A model generated the notes under the pieces. That model did not search any database. It saw nothing but the letters and a program-made list of their open reading frames with translations, and had not been told where the DNA came from. This document shows positions 17,961-27,900 of a stretch of 64,000 bases of DNA, piece after piece; positions within the stretch are counted from its first letter, which is position 1; each line of letters begins with the position of its first letter. Source of the stretch: CAMCTV01 sp964420985 (GTDB lineage Bacteria; Bacteroidota; Bacteroidia; Flavobacteriales_D; Sanyastnellaceae); assembly GCA_964420985.1 (NCBI GenBank), contig CAYQUT010000003.1, positions 103,844 to 167,843 of the forward strand. The letters are read 5' to 3'. The position numbers were made by a program, and so were the translations under genes.

Positions 17961-19223
17961 ATGGCAGATTATAGCAAACATCAGAGATTTATCATAGCAG
18001 TCGATGACGACGCCATCATTCTGAATGTGCTCATCAATCACTTAAAGCGTTTTTTACCTGAAGATATTACGCTCATAGCACTTGACAATGCAGCAAGCGC
18101 ATTAGAGGCCTGTCAGCAAATTATTGCTGCTGAATCAGAGTTGGTGCTAATCATAAGCGATTACTTGATGTATCCCATGAAGGGAAGTGATCTATTGATT
18201 CAGGTGAGTCAAATCATACCCAAGTGTAAGAAGATTATGTTGACAGGTCAAGCTGATGTGAAAGCCGTTGCAGATGTTATTAATAATACCGGATTATTTC
18301 ATTTCATCGAAAAGCCTTGGTACCCGAAAGATTTAGAGCTTACCATTCTAGAAGCTGTTCATGCCTACGATAATGAACGACGATTAGAGGCACAAGAAAA
18401 AGAATTAAGAATTCTCAATGAGGATTTGCAGAATTTGGTGAATGTAAGAACAGCTGAATTAGAGCAAAAAAATCAGGAATTATTGGAGGGCCTAGAATAT
18501 GCCAAACTTATACAAAACGCTTTTGTACCCTCTCTAGAGGTGCTCAATCCTGAAATCAAATCCACTTATTTATACGAATCACCATTGAAGGTAATTAGTG
18601 GCGACTTTCATTGGGTGCACAAAACAGAGAACTATGGTTACATCCTTCAGGGAGACTGCACTGGTCACGGATTGGCCGGGGCATTACTGAGTGTATTGGT
18701 TATTGATATTGCCAAATCTTACTTACTTAGTCAAAACGATGATATTAACATAGAAGCTGCCGCTCAAGAAATTATCATAGGCCTAAAAAGTAAAGTTCAC
18801 GTTGATAAGCTTGAGTTTTTAGAAAGTGTTGGCGTTGACTTTTGCATTTTGAAAATTGACTTCAAAACCAACCAAGTGCAATATGCTAATTTCAATTCCA
18901 ATATTGTAATTTTGGACAAAGAGGAGATTAAAATCATTTCAAAAAGCAAAGGCTTTTTTAGAATGATTGCCCATGAATCTGAAGTTGAAACTGGAACATT
19001 TGACGCACATCAGAAGAGAATTATTTTGTTTTCTGACGGTTTACTTGATCTGATGGGAGGTCAAAACAATAAGCGATTAAAATGGGTTGGTCTTGAAAAA
19101 TGGATTTTAGAGCCCCATTTCTTTGAAAAAGGCCCTAATTATCTCAGTGACAAAATAAAAGAGTTCCTTGCCGGGCAAGAGCAGATTGATGACATCACAC
19201 TACTCTCTTTATATTGTGAATAA
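17961..19223 (+). CDS. Response regulator with SpoIIE-type PP2C phosphatase output
   Basis: A 420-residue protein. A REC domain spans residues 8-125 (AVDDDAIILNVL, ISDYLMYPMKG with the phospho-acceptor Asp, FHFIEKPWYPKD). A coiled coil follows at 135-185, then a SpoIIE/PP2C domain with VISGDFHWV, GDCTGHGLAGALLSV, LFSDGLLDL and DDITLLSL, which carry the metal-binding Asp residues. Such proteins dephosphorylate serine on anti-sigma antagonists or related partners. No anti-sigma gene is adjacent. It lies inside the four-gene run 15444-20538. Confidence 0.9.
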   Translation: MADYSKHQRFIIAVDDDAIILNVLINHLKRFLPEDITLIALDNAASALEACQQIIAAESELVLIISDYLMYPMKGSDLLIQVSQIIPKCKKIMLTGQADVKAVADVINNTGLFHFIEKPWYPKDLELTILEAVHAYDNERRLEAQEKELRILNEDLQNLVNVRTAELEQKNQELLEGLEYAKLIQNAFVPSLEVLNPEIKSTYLYESPLKVISGDFHWVHKTENYGYILQGDCTGHGLAGALLSVLVIDIAKSYLLSQNDDINIEAAAQEIIIGLKSKVHVDKLEFLESVGVDFCILKIDFKTNQVQYANFNSNIVILDKEEIKIISKSKGFFRMIAHESEVETGTFDAHQKRIILFSDGLLDLMGGQNNKRLKWVGLEKWILEPHFFEKGPNYLSDKIKEFLAGQEQIDDITLLSLYCE

Positions 19224-19225
19224 CA

Positions 19226-19864
19226 ATGGCGCATGCCAATCCCCTTCCTTATATAAAAAAATGGATTGCTGAAGGCGAGCACGTTCAGCAAGATTTTAAG
19301 CTTCGGATAGACGAAGCTCGAAAAATATCAAAGACCATTTCCGCCTTTTCCAATACCATTGGAGGAAGGATATTAATTGGCATTAAAGACAATGGCTCGA
19401 TTGGAGGAATATGTCCTGAGGAGGAATTTCACATGATGCAGTTTGCTGCGCAACAATATTGTCAGCCGCCCGTGCAGCTTCAATACCAAACCTGGAAGGT
19501 TGACGAAAAGTTTGTATTAGAAGTCAACGTGCCAGAAAACGATAAAAAACCGACTTTATGCGAAGAAATTCCCAAAGAATGGAAAGCTTATTTACGAGAA
19601 CACGACAACAATATCTTAGCGCCCGCCGTTATTCATGAGGTTTGGAAAATGGAAGGTCAATTGCGACCTGAGAGATTCTATTACAGTCCCAAGGAACAAC
19701 TGTTGATTTCTGAACTAAAGAAGGGAACGAAATCTTTGAGCTCCCTTGCTAAATCTATCTCCGTCAAGAGACAAACAGTGCAAAAAATTTTAGCCAAACT
19801 TATTCGATGGGAAATTGTTGATTGGGAGGTAAAAGCTGGCATAGCTTATTTTTCACTGCGATGA
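19226..19864 (+). CDS. AlbA_2 (Schlafen-like) putative DNA-binding protein
   Basis: A 212-residue protein. The AlbA_2 domain covers about residues 1-130 (EGEHVQQDFKLRI, SKTISAFSNTIGGRILIGIKDNG, YLREHDNN). A helix-turn-helix-like C-terminus follows (LISELKKGTKSLSSLAKS, RQTVQKILAKLIRWEIVDW). The family includes transcriptional regulators and also defence proteins; the small size and intact HTH favour a regulator. It sits two bases after the phosphatase gene and overlaps the sirtuin by four bases. Confidence 0.8.
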   Translation: MAHANPLPYIKKWIAEGEHVQQDFKLRIDEARKISKTISAFSNTIGGRILIGIKDNGSIGGICPEEEFHMMQFAAQQYCQPPVQLQYQTWKVDEKFVLEVNVPENDKKPTLCEEIPKEWKAYLREHDNNILAPAVIHEVWKMEGQLRPERFYYSPKEQLLISELKKGTKSLSSLAKSISVKRQTVQKILAKLIRWEIVDWEVKAGIAYFSLR

Positions 19865-20538
19865 AAAAGAGAATTGTGATTTTGAGTGGTGCTGGCATCA
19901 GTGCTGAAAGCGGTATACAAACGTTTAGGGATGGTGACGGACTTTGGGAAAATCACCGAATAGAAGATGTTGCAACGCCACAGGCTTGGCATTCCAATCC
20001 GGAATTGGTAATGAACTTTTACAATATTCGCCGCAAGCAGGTGATGCTGGCCCAGCCCAACAGAGCCCATCAATTATTGGCTGAACTGGAAAAACAACAC
20101 GATGTTTACATCATAACACAGAATGTAGATGATCTTCATGAAAGAGCCGGTTCAACACGCGTGCTTCACCTCCACGGTGAAATATTAAAGAAGAGATGCA
20201 CCATCAACGAAAATCATATTGCTCCAGCAGAAGAAAATATGTTGCTTGAAAAAACGCCATCGGGCGGTTATTGGAGACCGCATATCGTATGGTTTGGTGA
20301 AGATGTGCCTCTACTGGAAAAAGCCGCGCAATGGGTAAATGAAGCTGACGTATTCATTGTGGTAGGTACGAGCCTCTTGGTATACCCAGCAGCAAGCCTT
20401 ATCCATTACGCTCCGCTTAACTGCCAACGATGGATCATAGACCCCAAAATACCCAAACAAATCTCTTCTCATTTCAATGTCATTGAAAGACCAGCTACAT
20501 CCGGAATTCAGAAATTTGTTGAACTATTTCATCATTGA
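19861..20538 (+). CDS. cobB: NAD-dependent protein deacylase (sirtuin)
   Basis: A 225-residue Sir2-family enzyme that removes acyl groups from lysine using NAD. The ATG at 19861 begins the classic NAD site LSGAGISAESGIQTFRD. TQNVDDLHERAGS and the catalytic LHLHGE follow, then RPHIVWFGED and VVGTSLLVYPAA. The zinc-binding Cys4 module normally found between HGE and RPH is missing; that stretch has a single Cys. The gene overlaps the AlbA_2 gene (ATGA), so it belongs to the signalling run upstream. It is convergent with mazG, five bases away. Confidence 0.9.
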   Translation: MKKRIVILSGAGISAESGIQTFRDGDGLWENHRIEDVATPQAWHSNPELVMNFYNIRRKQVMLAQPNRAHQLLAELEKQHDVYIITQNVDDLHERAGSTRVLHLHGEILKKRCTINENHIAPAEENMLLEKTPSGGYWRPHIVWFGEDVPLLEKAAQWVNEADVFIVVGTSLLVYPAASLIHYAPLNCQRWIIDPKIPKQISSHFNVIERPATSGIQKFVELFHH

Positions 20539-20543
20539 TCCAT

Positions 20544-21332
20544 CTATAGACCCTCTTTCTTGGCTTGATTCCAAAAAACATCCATCCCCTCTAAATTCAA
20601 ATTGTCCCAATTCAAATTTTGCTCCTTCATTTTGTTCTCCATAAATTGGAAACGACGAATAAACTTTTTATTGGTCCTTTCCAATGCTTCCTCAGGATTC
20701 AAGCCGAGGAATCTCGCGTAGTTGATGATTGAAAAAAGCACATCACCCAATTCATTCATCTTTTCTTGATTGTCATTTACATGACATGCATGATGAAATT
20801 CTTCCAATTCTTCTTGAACCTTGCCCCAAACCTGTTCTTGATTATCCCAATCAAAACCGACGCCTCTTGCTTTTTCTTGAATGCGCTGGGCTTTGACCAT
20901 GGCCGGCAATGATTGTGGCACCCCGGATAAAACACCCTTAGCCCCTTCTTTCAGTTTTAATTTCTCCCAATTGGATTTAACTTCATTCTCATCTGCAACC
21001 ACTGCATCCGAGTAAATATGGGGATGTCGGTGAATCAATTTGTCACAAACGTGATTCAAAGCGTCAGCCAAATCAAACCCTTTGGACTCTTCTGCTATTT
21101 TGGCATAAAACACAAGATGTAAAAAAATATCTCCAAGTTCCTTCTTCACCTCAACGGCATCATTATCCAGTATTGCATCACCCAATTCATACACTTCTTC
21201 AATGGTCAAATGACGCAGAGATTCCCATGTTTGCTTCATATCCCATGGGCAACCCGCTCTGAGATCTTCCATGATTTCCAACAATCTCACAAAAGCTTCA
21301 ACCTTGGCTATTTTATTTTTTACCTTTTCCAT
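20544..21332 (-). CDS. mazG: Nucleoside triphosphate pyrophosphohydrolase MazG
   Basis: A 262-residue all-alpha NTP pyrophosphatase that hydrolyses (d)NTPs to the monophosphate and PPi. Two MazG repeats are visible. The first has RAGCPWDMKQTWESLRHL, EEVYELGDAI and KKELGDIFLHLVFY; the second has VQEELEEFHHA and MNELGDVLFSIINYAR. These carry the EExxE/ExxD metal-binding pattern. It is the last gene of the ligA operon, overlapping the gene before it by one base. In the family it cleans the nucleotide pool. Confidence 0.94.
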   Translation of the reverse strand: MEKVKNKIAKVEAFVRLLEIMEDLRAGCPWDMKQTWESLRHLTIEEVYELGDAILDNDAVEVKKELGDIFLHLVFYAKIAEESKGFDLADALNHVCDKLIHRHPHIYSDAVVADENEVKSNWEKLKLKEGAKGVLSGVPQSLPAMVKAQRIQEKARGVGFDWDNQEQVWGKVQEELEEFHHACHVNDNQEKMNELGDVLFSIINYARFLGLNPEEALERTNKKFIRRFQFMENKMKEQNLNWDNLNLEGMDVFWNQAKKEGL

Positions 21333-22237
21333 TATTTGATCATTTCTTTTACCTCGTGCAATTTCTTCATCATGCGCCCAAGTCTATCATTAAATACTTC
21401 ATCCTTACTCATAAATGCATCGCTCAGCTTTGCGGCGGCTTTCAAAGTGGCCACATTACTTTTCCACCTCTTATCCATTTTCCACCGAACCGCGTATTCC
21501 AAAATTCTAACCAATCCTTTGTTCTTTACCAATCCTTTTTTACTGAGGTTTTCTTGAATTAATCTTTCAGAAAAATCATTTGAAAAAAATGGCTTTAATT
21601 GAATCGGCTCATACTTCAAATCCATCGATAAACACCAATCGCTCCATTTGAAGTGGTTGATGGTTGAGAATCCTGAATAGGGTATCCATGGAATACGGAG
21701 TGTGTCGGCAACAATGGCTCCGTGCATTGCCTCCGTAATGATCAATTTTGACCGCATCATTTTTTGCAATACCTGCATGGGTTCCTCAGAGGGACTTATC
21801 AATTGCCACCCCAATTCATCTGCCATCTTTTGATGATCGTAAAACAATTCACTTCCGGCATGCGGCATGAATGAGATCACCTCATAACTTCTAACCAAAG
21901 GCAAATCCATTGCAGCCAATAAAATAGCGCCATCTGTGATGGCCAAAGTTGGATCCAAGTTCAATCGCTTGGCAGTAAGTGGCCCTCTTACGCAGAGAAA
22001 TTCATAAGTTGAAAGATTCTGCGGAACGGGGCCATAGGTGCCTGCATCACCGTCGGCTAGCCCGGATGAAAAAATCAACTTCTTTTGAGGAAATCTTGAC
22101 ACCAATCCTATCAATGATCCCACACCCACAAACAAATCGGGATCGTTTTCATTAAAAGTATTGGGCAGGAAATAATCAAAAATCATTGGGTTCAATTGAT
22201 CTCCAAAATTCCTCCCTTTATGGTAGTATAATTTCAT
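21332..22237 (-). CDS. Polysaccharide pyruvyl transferase family protein
   Basis: A 301-residue GT-like protein. It opens MKLYYHKGRNFGDQLNP, the typical N-terminus of the family, and holds VGVGSLIG, FSSGLADG, VRGPLTAKRL, and RSKLIITEAMHGAIVADTLRIPWIP, whose EAMHGAI is the conserved active-site segment. The family moves pyruvyl groups from PEP onto surface sugars. Its position between ligA and mazG, with overlaps on both sides, is unusual for an envelope gene. Confidence 0.82.
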   Translation of the reverse strand: MKLYYHKGRNFGDQLNPMIFDYFLPNTFNENDPDLFVGVGSLIGLVSRFPQKKLIFSSGLADGDAGTYGPVPQNLSTYEFLCVRGPLTAKRLNLDPTLAITDGAILLAAMDLPLVRSYEVISFMPHAGSELFYDHQKMADELGWQLISPSEEPMQVLQKMMRSKLIITEAMHGAIVADTLRIPWIPYSGFSTINHFKWSDWCLSMDLKYEPIQLKPFFSNDFSERLIQENLSKKGLVKNKGLVRILEYAVRWKMDKRWKSNVATLKAAAKLSDAFMSKDEVFNDRLGRMMKKLHEVKEMIK

Positions 22238-24285
22238 TCTGCTGAAATCATTTCATCAAATTCCACCTCACTGATAATGGGAATTCCCAAACCCTTGGCC
22301 TTTTCTAGTTTAGCTGGTCCCATGTCTCTACCCGCAACCACAAAATGTGTTTTTGCAGAAATACTTCCTGACACCTTGCCTCCATTGGACTCAATTACTC
22401 CCTTGAGTTCATCTCTTCCATATTTCTCAAAAATCCCACTCACGACAAAAGTTTTCCCAGCCAATACGTTGGATTGCATGCTATCCGTTTGATTGGATTC
22501 CAATTGAATTCCGGCATTTCTCAATTGAATCATCCATTCTCGATGAATTGGATTTGAAAAATAGGACAGGATGCTGTCAGCAATTTTTTCCCCAACTTCC
22601 TCAACGAGTAAGAGCGCTTCTTTATCAGCTGACATCAGATGCTCAACACTTTTTAGCGATCGAGCCAATTTCTTGGCCACCGTTTCCCCAACGTGGCGAA
22701 TGCCCATTGCAAACAATACGCGCTCAAAAGGAACTTGTTTCGACAGTTCGATGGAGTTTTTTAAGTTTTCTATGGTCTTTTTTTGCAACGAACGCTTCCG
22801 AAATTCTTGGGCATTTTCATCCCAAATCGAGTATTCAAATCCAACAAGATTATCCAAATTCAAGTGAAACAAATCCACCATATTGTTCACCAATCCTGCT
22901 TTGAAAAAAGCAGTGAGTGTTTCCACCCCCCAACCTTCCAAGTTCATGGCCTTTCTGGAAACAAAATGTTCCAATTTACCAATCATTTGAGGTTGACATA
23001 GATCTGCATTAGGACAATAATGTTGCGCCTCTCCTTCCTCTCTAATCAGGGCTGTTTGACATTCTGGGCAATGTTGGATGTAGGTATGAACTCCTTGACT
23101 ACCTCTTGGTTTTTCAGTATCAACAGCCACTACTTTTGGAATAATCTCTCCACCTTTTTCAATCCAAACATAATCTCCCTCACGAATGTCCAATTTTTGG
23201 ATTTGGTCAGCATTGTGCAGTGAAGCTCTTTTCACTGTAGTACCTGCTAAAAAAACTGGTGTCAAATTGGCCACAGGCGTTATAGCGCCTGTTCTTCCCA
23301 CTTGATAGGTTATCTTTTCCAAACGTGTTGATACACGCTCAGCCTTGAATTTATAGGCAATGGCCCACCTTGGACTTTTTGCTGTCATCCCTAACTCATC
23401 CCAAGATTGAATACCGTTGACTTTTATTACAATGCCATCGATGTCAAATGGAAGATCATGTCTGTGCAAATCCCAATGCTCAATAAACTGCATCACCTCA
23501 GCAGGGGATGTGGCTTTCCTAATCATCCTTTGCTTTTCGGAAGGGACTGGAAATCCCCAGTCACCGGCCTTTCTCACTTTATCATAATGGGTATTTGTCT
23601 GGGAGTCGTCTCCCAAAACAAAATACATCATTGCTCTCAAAGGTCGTTTAGCCACCTCCCTGCTATCCAATTGCTTCAGTGTACCTGAGGCCGTATTGCG
23701 CGGGTTGGCATACAATTCCAAGCCCTGTTCCGCCCGCTCCTTGTTCATTTTTTCAAAATCAGCCTTGGGAAGAAATATCTCCCCTCTGATTTCAAATGAT
23801 GGTGGAAAATCACCTTGTAACTTCAATGGTATGTTCTTTATCGTTCGAACATTTGCAGTCACATCTTCCCCTTGAGTACCGTCACCGCGGGTCAATGCTC
23901 TGATCAATTCCCCAGCTTCATAAAAAAGTGAAATGGCAATGCCATCATACTTCAATTCCATCACCAATTCCACCTCCGTTTTCCCCAAGCCCTCTGTAAC
24001 CCTCTGAAACCAATCAGTAATTTCCAACTCTGAATACGTGTTGGATAAAGACAGCATCGGCCTAACGTGCTGAACTTTCTCAAATTTCGAGGACAAGTCT
24101 GATCCCACACGTTGAGTAGGTGAGTTGGGCAATCTCAGCGCTGGATAAAAACTTTCCAACGCCTCTAATTCTTTCATCCAAACATCAAACTGTTCATCTG
24201 AAATGGTAGGTTGATTTAAAACATAGTACCGATAATTGTGCTCATGCAACAATGATGAGAGTTCCTTGATTCTTTCCTGCGACAT
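22234..24285 (-). CDS. ligA: NAD-dependent DNA ligase
   Basis: A 683-residue replicative ligase that seals nicks using NAD. The ATG at 24285 (MSQERIKELSSLL) is chosen over a TTG at 24306, because the promoter box lies between the two. Domains in order: Ia; the nucleotidyltransferase with ELKYDGIAISL (adenylated Lys near residue 110) and FEIRGEIFLP; the OB fold; a Cys4 zinc finger with HCPECQTAL and YCPNADLCQPQ; HhH repeats; and a C-terminal BRCT (TFVVSGIFEKYGRDEL). It is full length. It heads the ligA-pyruvyl transferase-mazG operon. Confidence 0.97.
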   Translation of the reverse strand: MSQERIKELSSLLHEHNYRYYVLNQPTISDEQFDVWMKELEALESFYPALRLPNSPTQRVGSDLSSKFEKVQHVRPMLSLSNTYSELEITDWFQRVTEGLGKTEVELVMELKYDGIAISLFYEAGELIRALTRGDGTQGEDVTANVRTIKNIPLKLQGDFPPSFEIRGEIFLPKADFEKMNKERAEQGLELYANPRNTASGTLKQLDSREVAKRPLRAMMYFVLGDDSQTNTHYDKVRKAGDWGFPVPSEKQRMIRKATSPAEVMQFIEHWDLHRHDLPFDIDGIVIKVNGIQSWDELGMTAKSPRWAIAYKFKAERVSTRLEKITYQVGRTGAITPVANLTPVFLAGTTVKRASLHNADQIQKLDIREGDYVWIEKGGEIIPKVVAVDTEKPRGSQGVHTYIQHCPECQTALIREEGEAQHYCPNADLCQPQMIGKLEHFVSRKAMNLEGWGVETLTAFFKAGLVNNMVDLFHLNLDNLVGFEYSIWDENAQEFRKRSLQKKTIENLKNSIELSKQVPFERVLFAMGIRHVGETVAKKLARSLKSVEHLMSADKEALLLVEEVGEKIADSILSYFSNPIHREWMIQLRNAGIQLESNQTDSMQSNVLAGKTFVVSGIFEKYGRDELKGVIESNGGKVSGSISAKTHFVVAGRDMGPAKLEKAKGLGIPIISEVEFDEMISAE

Positions 24286-24303
24286 ACGTCTTACTTGAAG
24301 AAA

Positions 24304-24336
24304 CAAATGTAACCCTTAATGAGGAATTTGCATCAA
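24304..24336 (-). promoter_or_regulatory. Predicted ligA promoter (TTG-N22-TACATTTG)
   Basis: On the minus strand TTG (24334-24336) is followed after 22 bases by an exact TAnnTTTG box (24304-24311), 18 bases before the ATG at 24285. Both elements fit the Bacteroidota pattern. Confidence 0.6.
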
Positions 24337-24579
24337 GCATCACACTCTTGTTGCGCTTTTGAAAATTGCACAAGGAAATGATTTTTCCAACTCACGTTAT
24401 TCTGAGGCAAACGCAACAACACTTCTTTAAAATTCTGACATTTTGATGCAAGAAAACTTCTCATGCGCTGTTGTTCATCCTCAGAAATAGCGCAAAAAGC
24501 CTTCAGAATTTGCCAATCAAAAACGTCAAGTTGTTCAACAATTTGCCAACGGTGAGTAGGGCCATTCATCACGTGCCAG

Positions 24580-24634
24580 CGTCCATCTTTCATGGGCTGA
24601 ATAAAACACTGTCCCCCCATGAATGCGAGGCAGC
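24580..24634. repeat. 55-bp direct repeat flanking gap 1, left copy
   Basis: This segment is identical to 24735-24789. The two copies abut a run of exactly 100 N. This is the pattern expected when two contigs sharing a terminal overlap are scaffolded without merging, so the repeat is most likely an assembly artefact. Confidence 0.85.
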
Positions 24635-24734
24635 NNNNNNNNNNNNNNNNNNNNNNNNNNNNNNNNNNNNNNNNNNNNNNNNNNNNNNNNNNNNNNNNNN
24701 NNNNNNNNNNNNNNNNNNNNNNNNNNNNNNNNNN
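24635..24734. other. Assembly gap 1 (100 N, probably no missing sequence)
   Basis: Exactly 100 N, a conventional placeholder. The identical 55-bp flanks imply that the true gap is negative, meaning the contigs overlap. Confidence 0.9.
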
Positions 24735-24789
24735 CGTCCATCTTTCATGGGCTGAATAAAACACTGTCCCCCCATGAATGCGAGGCAGC
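24735..24789. repeat. 55-bp direct repeat flanking gap 1, right copy
   Basis: Identical to 24580-24634; see the left copy. Confidence 0.85.
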
Positions 24790-24946
24790 CTTTTTCACGT
24801 TGATACTGGTGCGATTGCCATGCAACGAAATGAGCATGGGACGTGTCTTGAAGATAATGTGGAATGTTTTGCATGGTGTTTATGTTTTATGCAAAACTTC
24901 CACTAGATATTGTAACCAATTTACAATGTGAAATTTAATTTTAAGT

Positions 24947-24954
24947 TATATTCG
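24947..24954 (+). promoter_or_regulatory. Possible -7 box (TATATTCG) of the large T9SS gene
   Basis: One base off TAnnTTTG and six bases before the ATG at 24961. This position favours 24961 over the in-frame GTG at 24928. Confidence 0.35.
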
Positions 24955-24960
24955 CAGGGT

Positions 24961-27900
24961 ATGAAAAACCGAGGCATTTCGATATTCGTTTATTCGATTC
25001 TTTTCACCACCATATTTATGGTATCAGGCCCCCTTTCCATTTTCGGACAAGATGAGCCCAGTAGCGCTTTTACCCAAGATCCCACAACAGGATGTATATC
25101 CATTAACGTGGATCCTACACAATACACTCCATCAGTCAACCCTGGTGGTCCAGGTTGTGCCAATAACCCGAGTTGGGCCGGCAATCAGCAACCTGATGTT
25201 TGGGTTTTAATCAATGTCCCCAGTACAGGCGTTTTATTTTTAAATCCATCAGGGACAGTGGACGCCGGAATGGCAGCTTACACTTTCAACGCTGCAACGA
25301 ACACCTATACCTTGTTGGACTGTGATGACGATACGGGTCCTGGTTTGATGCCTCAAATCACGGTAACGCAGCCAGCAGGAACCCCCATATATGTTCAACT
25401 TTGGGCATATGGTGGTGGAAATATCTCTTTTCAAATGTGCAGTGCAGAATGTGCTAGCCCACAGGCCTACAGTCCTGATGCCGATGGTGATGGATACGGA
25501 GAAGCAGGCGTTACAGTAACAACGTGCAACCCTGAACCCGGTTGGGTGACCAACACTGGAGACTGCAATGACCAGTGCGGTACCGTTTACACCGGAATGC
25601 CTTGTGATGACGGAAATCCTGAAACCGTAGGAGACGTGATTGTCGGAAGCAACTGTATGTGTGAAGGAACAATACCCACCAACAATCCATGTATACCTGC
25701 AGGAGCGGAAAGTTACACTTTCACACCGAACAATGCCCTCACGGCTCCCGTTTTGGGATCAAATGTTCAGATCTGTTATTCCATTGATTGGGCGCAAGCC
25801 TCAGGATCATGGATGGATGGTATTCAATTTCAATTGGGTCCAGGATTCACCAACATTGTTGGGGTTACTGCACCAGCCAATTGCAATGGCGGTGGTGGAA
25901 ATTGGATGTATAGCACGACCATTAACCCTACGTCTAATTGCGCTTTGGCCATAACTGATGACCTTTCCGCAACCAACAATACTGTTGGATATTATTTCGA
26001 CAATGGCGGCACTGGAAATCCAGGGTCTAATTGGGGTGATGCTGGAAGTTGTGTTTTCACTGCATGCATATCAGCTACTGTGAATAGCGTCAATGTCAGT
26101 GATTTGACGGTGAATACCTACGCCTCAGGGGATGACTACTTCGGAAGCTATGGCTTATGCGGTCCTTGCGAACCACAAGCATTTCCATTTCCCTCATCTA
26201 CAACTGGACCCGCCACATGTGGCATTAATCTTCCTGTTTGTGTTACCCCTTCCCTTTGTGACGAAAATACTGGGTTGATTACGATTGACAACACCAATCA
26301 AAATTTTGTTGCTTTTTTCAATCCTCCGGCATCGGGCAACTTAATCATTGAGGTGAACGGTCAACAAGTACAGAGTATCCCTGCGCCATTTGTTGGCAGC
26401 CCTGCTGACATGGATTTCACCATGTATGCCAATGGGAGCGCGACCAATGTTGTGACGGCCTATTTTGATGCCTTACCCACATGCACCGCTACGTCCAACT
26501 TGGCGTCTCCTGCAGCTTGTGGATGTCTAGTTGAATTTCAAAGTGTAACTGCTACTTGCCAGCCCATGCCGGTTGGTGGTTCAGGTGACAATTATTATGA
26601 TGTTGAAGTGGACTTAAATGTCAACGCATTGCCCATTGGTTCTACATTGACGATGGAATACGAGTGCGGTGGTACTCAACCTTGGTTGATTAACAACAAT
26701 CTGGTCATGACCACAATCAACGACAACACATGGTCTTTCGGTGTATTTGCCCCACTGAATACCCAAGGAGCATTGGCGCTTTCCAATGATGGTCTTTGCG
26801 ATATTACTTTCACTATCGTAGATGCTGGTGGCAATGATCTTGGGGGTATTTGTACTTTACCCGCTCCAGAAACAGTTACGATTCCTCAAATTGAGTTGAT
26901 CAATCCTTCTGTTACCAATTGCACTTCAACCGCCCAAGGTTCCGCATTTGATGTTGCACTTACAGCGAACATAGCGGGATTTGATGTGATGTCCGCCAAC
27001 AACATCCTATCTTTCTTCAATAACGGCGCTCCCATTGCTGTATCAGTGAATGGAAATCCTGCAGCCAACACATTTGATCTTACCACCCTACCCGCAGGAA
27101 CTACAACCATTGATTTGGATTATACCAATGTTGTTTACAATGACGCAAACGCCTTAAGCTTTTCCATTTCGGATGGGGCTTGCAATTTCAACGCTTTGGT
27201 AAACGAGACTGATCCCGCCACTGCGGCTGTTCTCTCCAATGCTTTCAACTTCACCATCAATAACACCGCTGGCAATCCATTTTTCTCTGAGCCTTGTACC
27301 TGCGAAATTACCAATCTTCAAGTCACCAATGCCACTCCTGATTGCATTGGCTACGGCAACTTCTTTGAATTAGAAGTTAGTTTTGATTTCGCCTACCCTC
27401 CCAATGGTGTTGATGCACACGTCTATTTCACTTCCACTCTGGACACTGTTGCGAATCCGGTTTTCATTAAAAACACATTGAATCAATATCAAAACTTTTC
27501 CAACACCTACACTACAGGGAATTTCCCACCGCTTTCTTACTTTGCTCAAATTCCAACCCCACCCGCTGGTGTTGGATTAACCGAGGCCTATACCAATAAT
27601 TTGGTTGTTGACTTTGAATATCCCAATGGGACAGGGTTGACTTGTACTGCCATTGTTCCTTTTACGCTTCCAGGTGCTTGTAATTGCGATATTGTTGACA
27701 TGGGGACATTTAGCCCTGCAGTAACTCCGGCAGGAGCAGCAACTCCTAATCAGATGGTTCTTTGCCCCAACGAAACCATCAACTTTGTATCCAACAACAA
27801 CTTTACCCCTCCTGCCATTGCCTACGCTGAGATTGCCCCGAACGATTATCAACCCATACCTGACGAGAGAGCATTGGGATTGATCTTAATCGATCCAACA

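Larger units (their letters stand above)
24333..24874 (-). pseudogene. Small hypothetical gene broken by an artificial assembly gap
   Basis: The minus strand reads from an ATG at 24874 (MQNIPHYLQDTSHAHFVAW) into a 100-N gap and resumes in another frame to a stop at 24333. The 55 bases on each side of the gap are identical. Removing one copy plus the Ns (155 bases) gives one uninterrupted 128-residue frame that continues ...QPMKDGRWHVMNGPTHRW... to ...KAQQECDA. So the gene is probably intact in the organism and broken only in the assembly. The product is soluble, rich in Gln, His and Trp, and not recognised. It lies between ligA and the divergent T9SS gene. Confidence 0.65.

Noticed and set aside
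19226..20538. Anti-phage defence system (AlbA_2 plus SIR2)
   Set aside because: The sirtuin is a standard-size deacylase and the AlbA_2 protein ends in an HTH; no effector, TIR, nuclease or phage-linked gene is near.
24333..24874. Frames running through the 100-N gap
   Set aside because: They are read through placeholder Ns; the identical flanks show that the gap is artificial.
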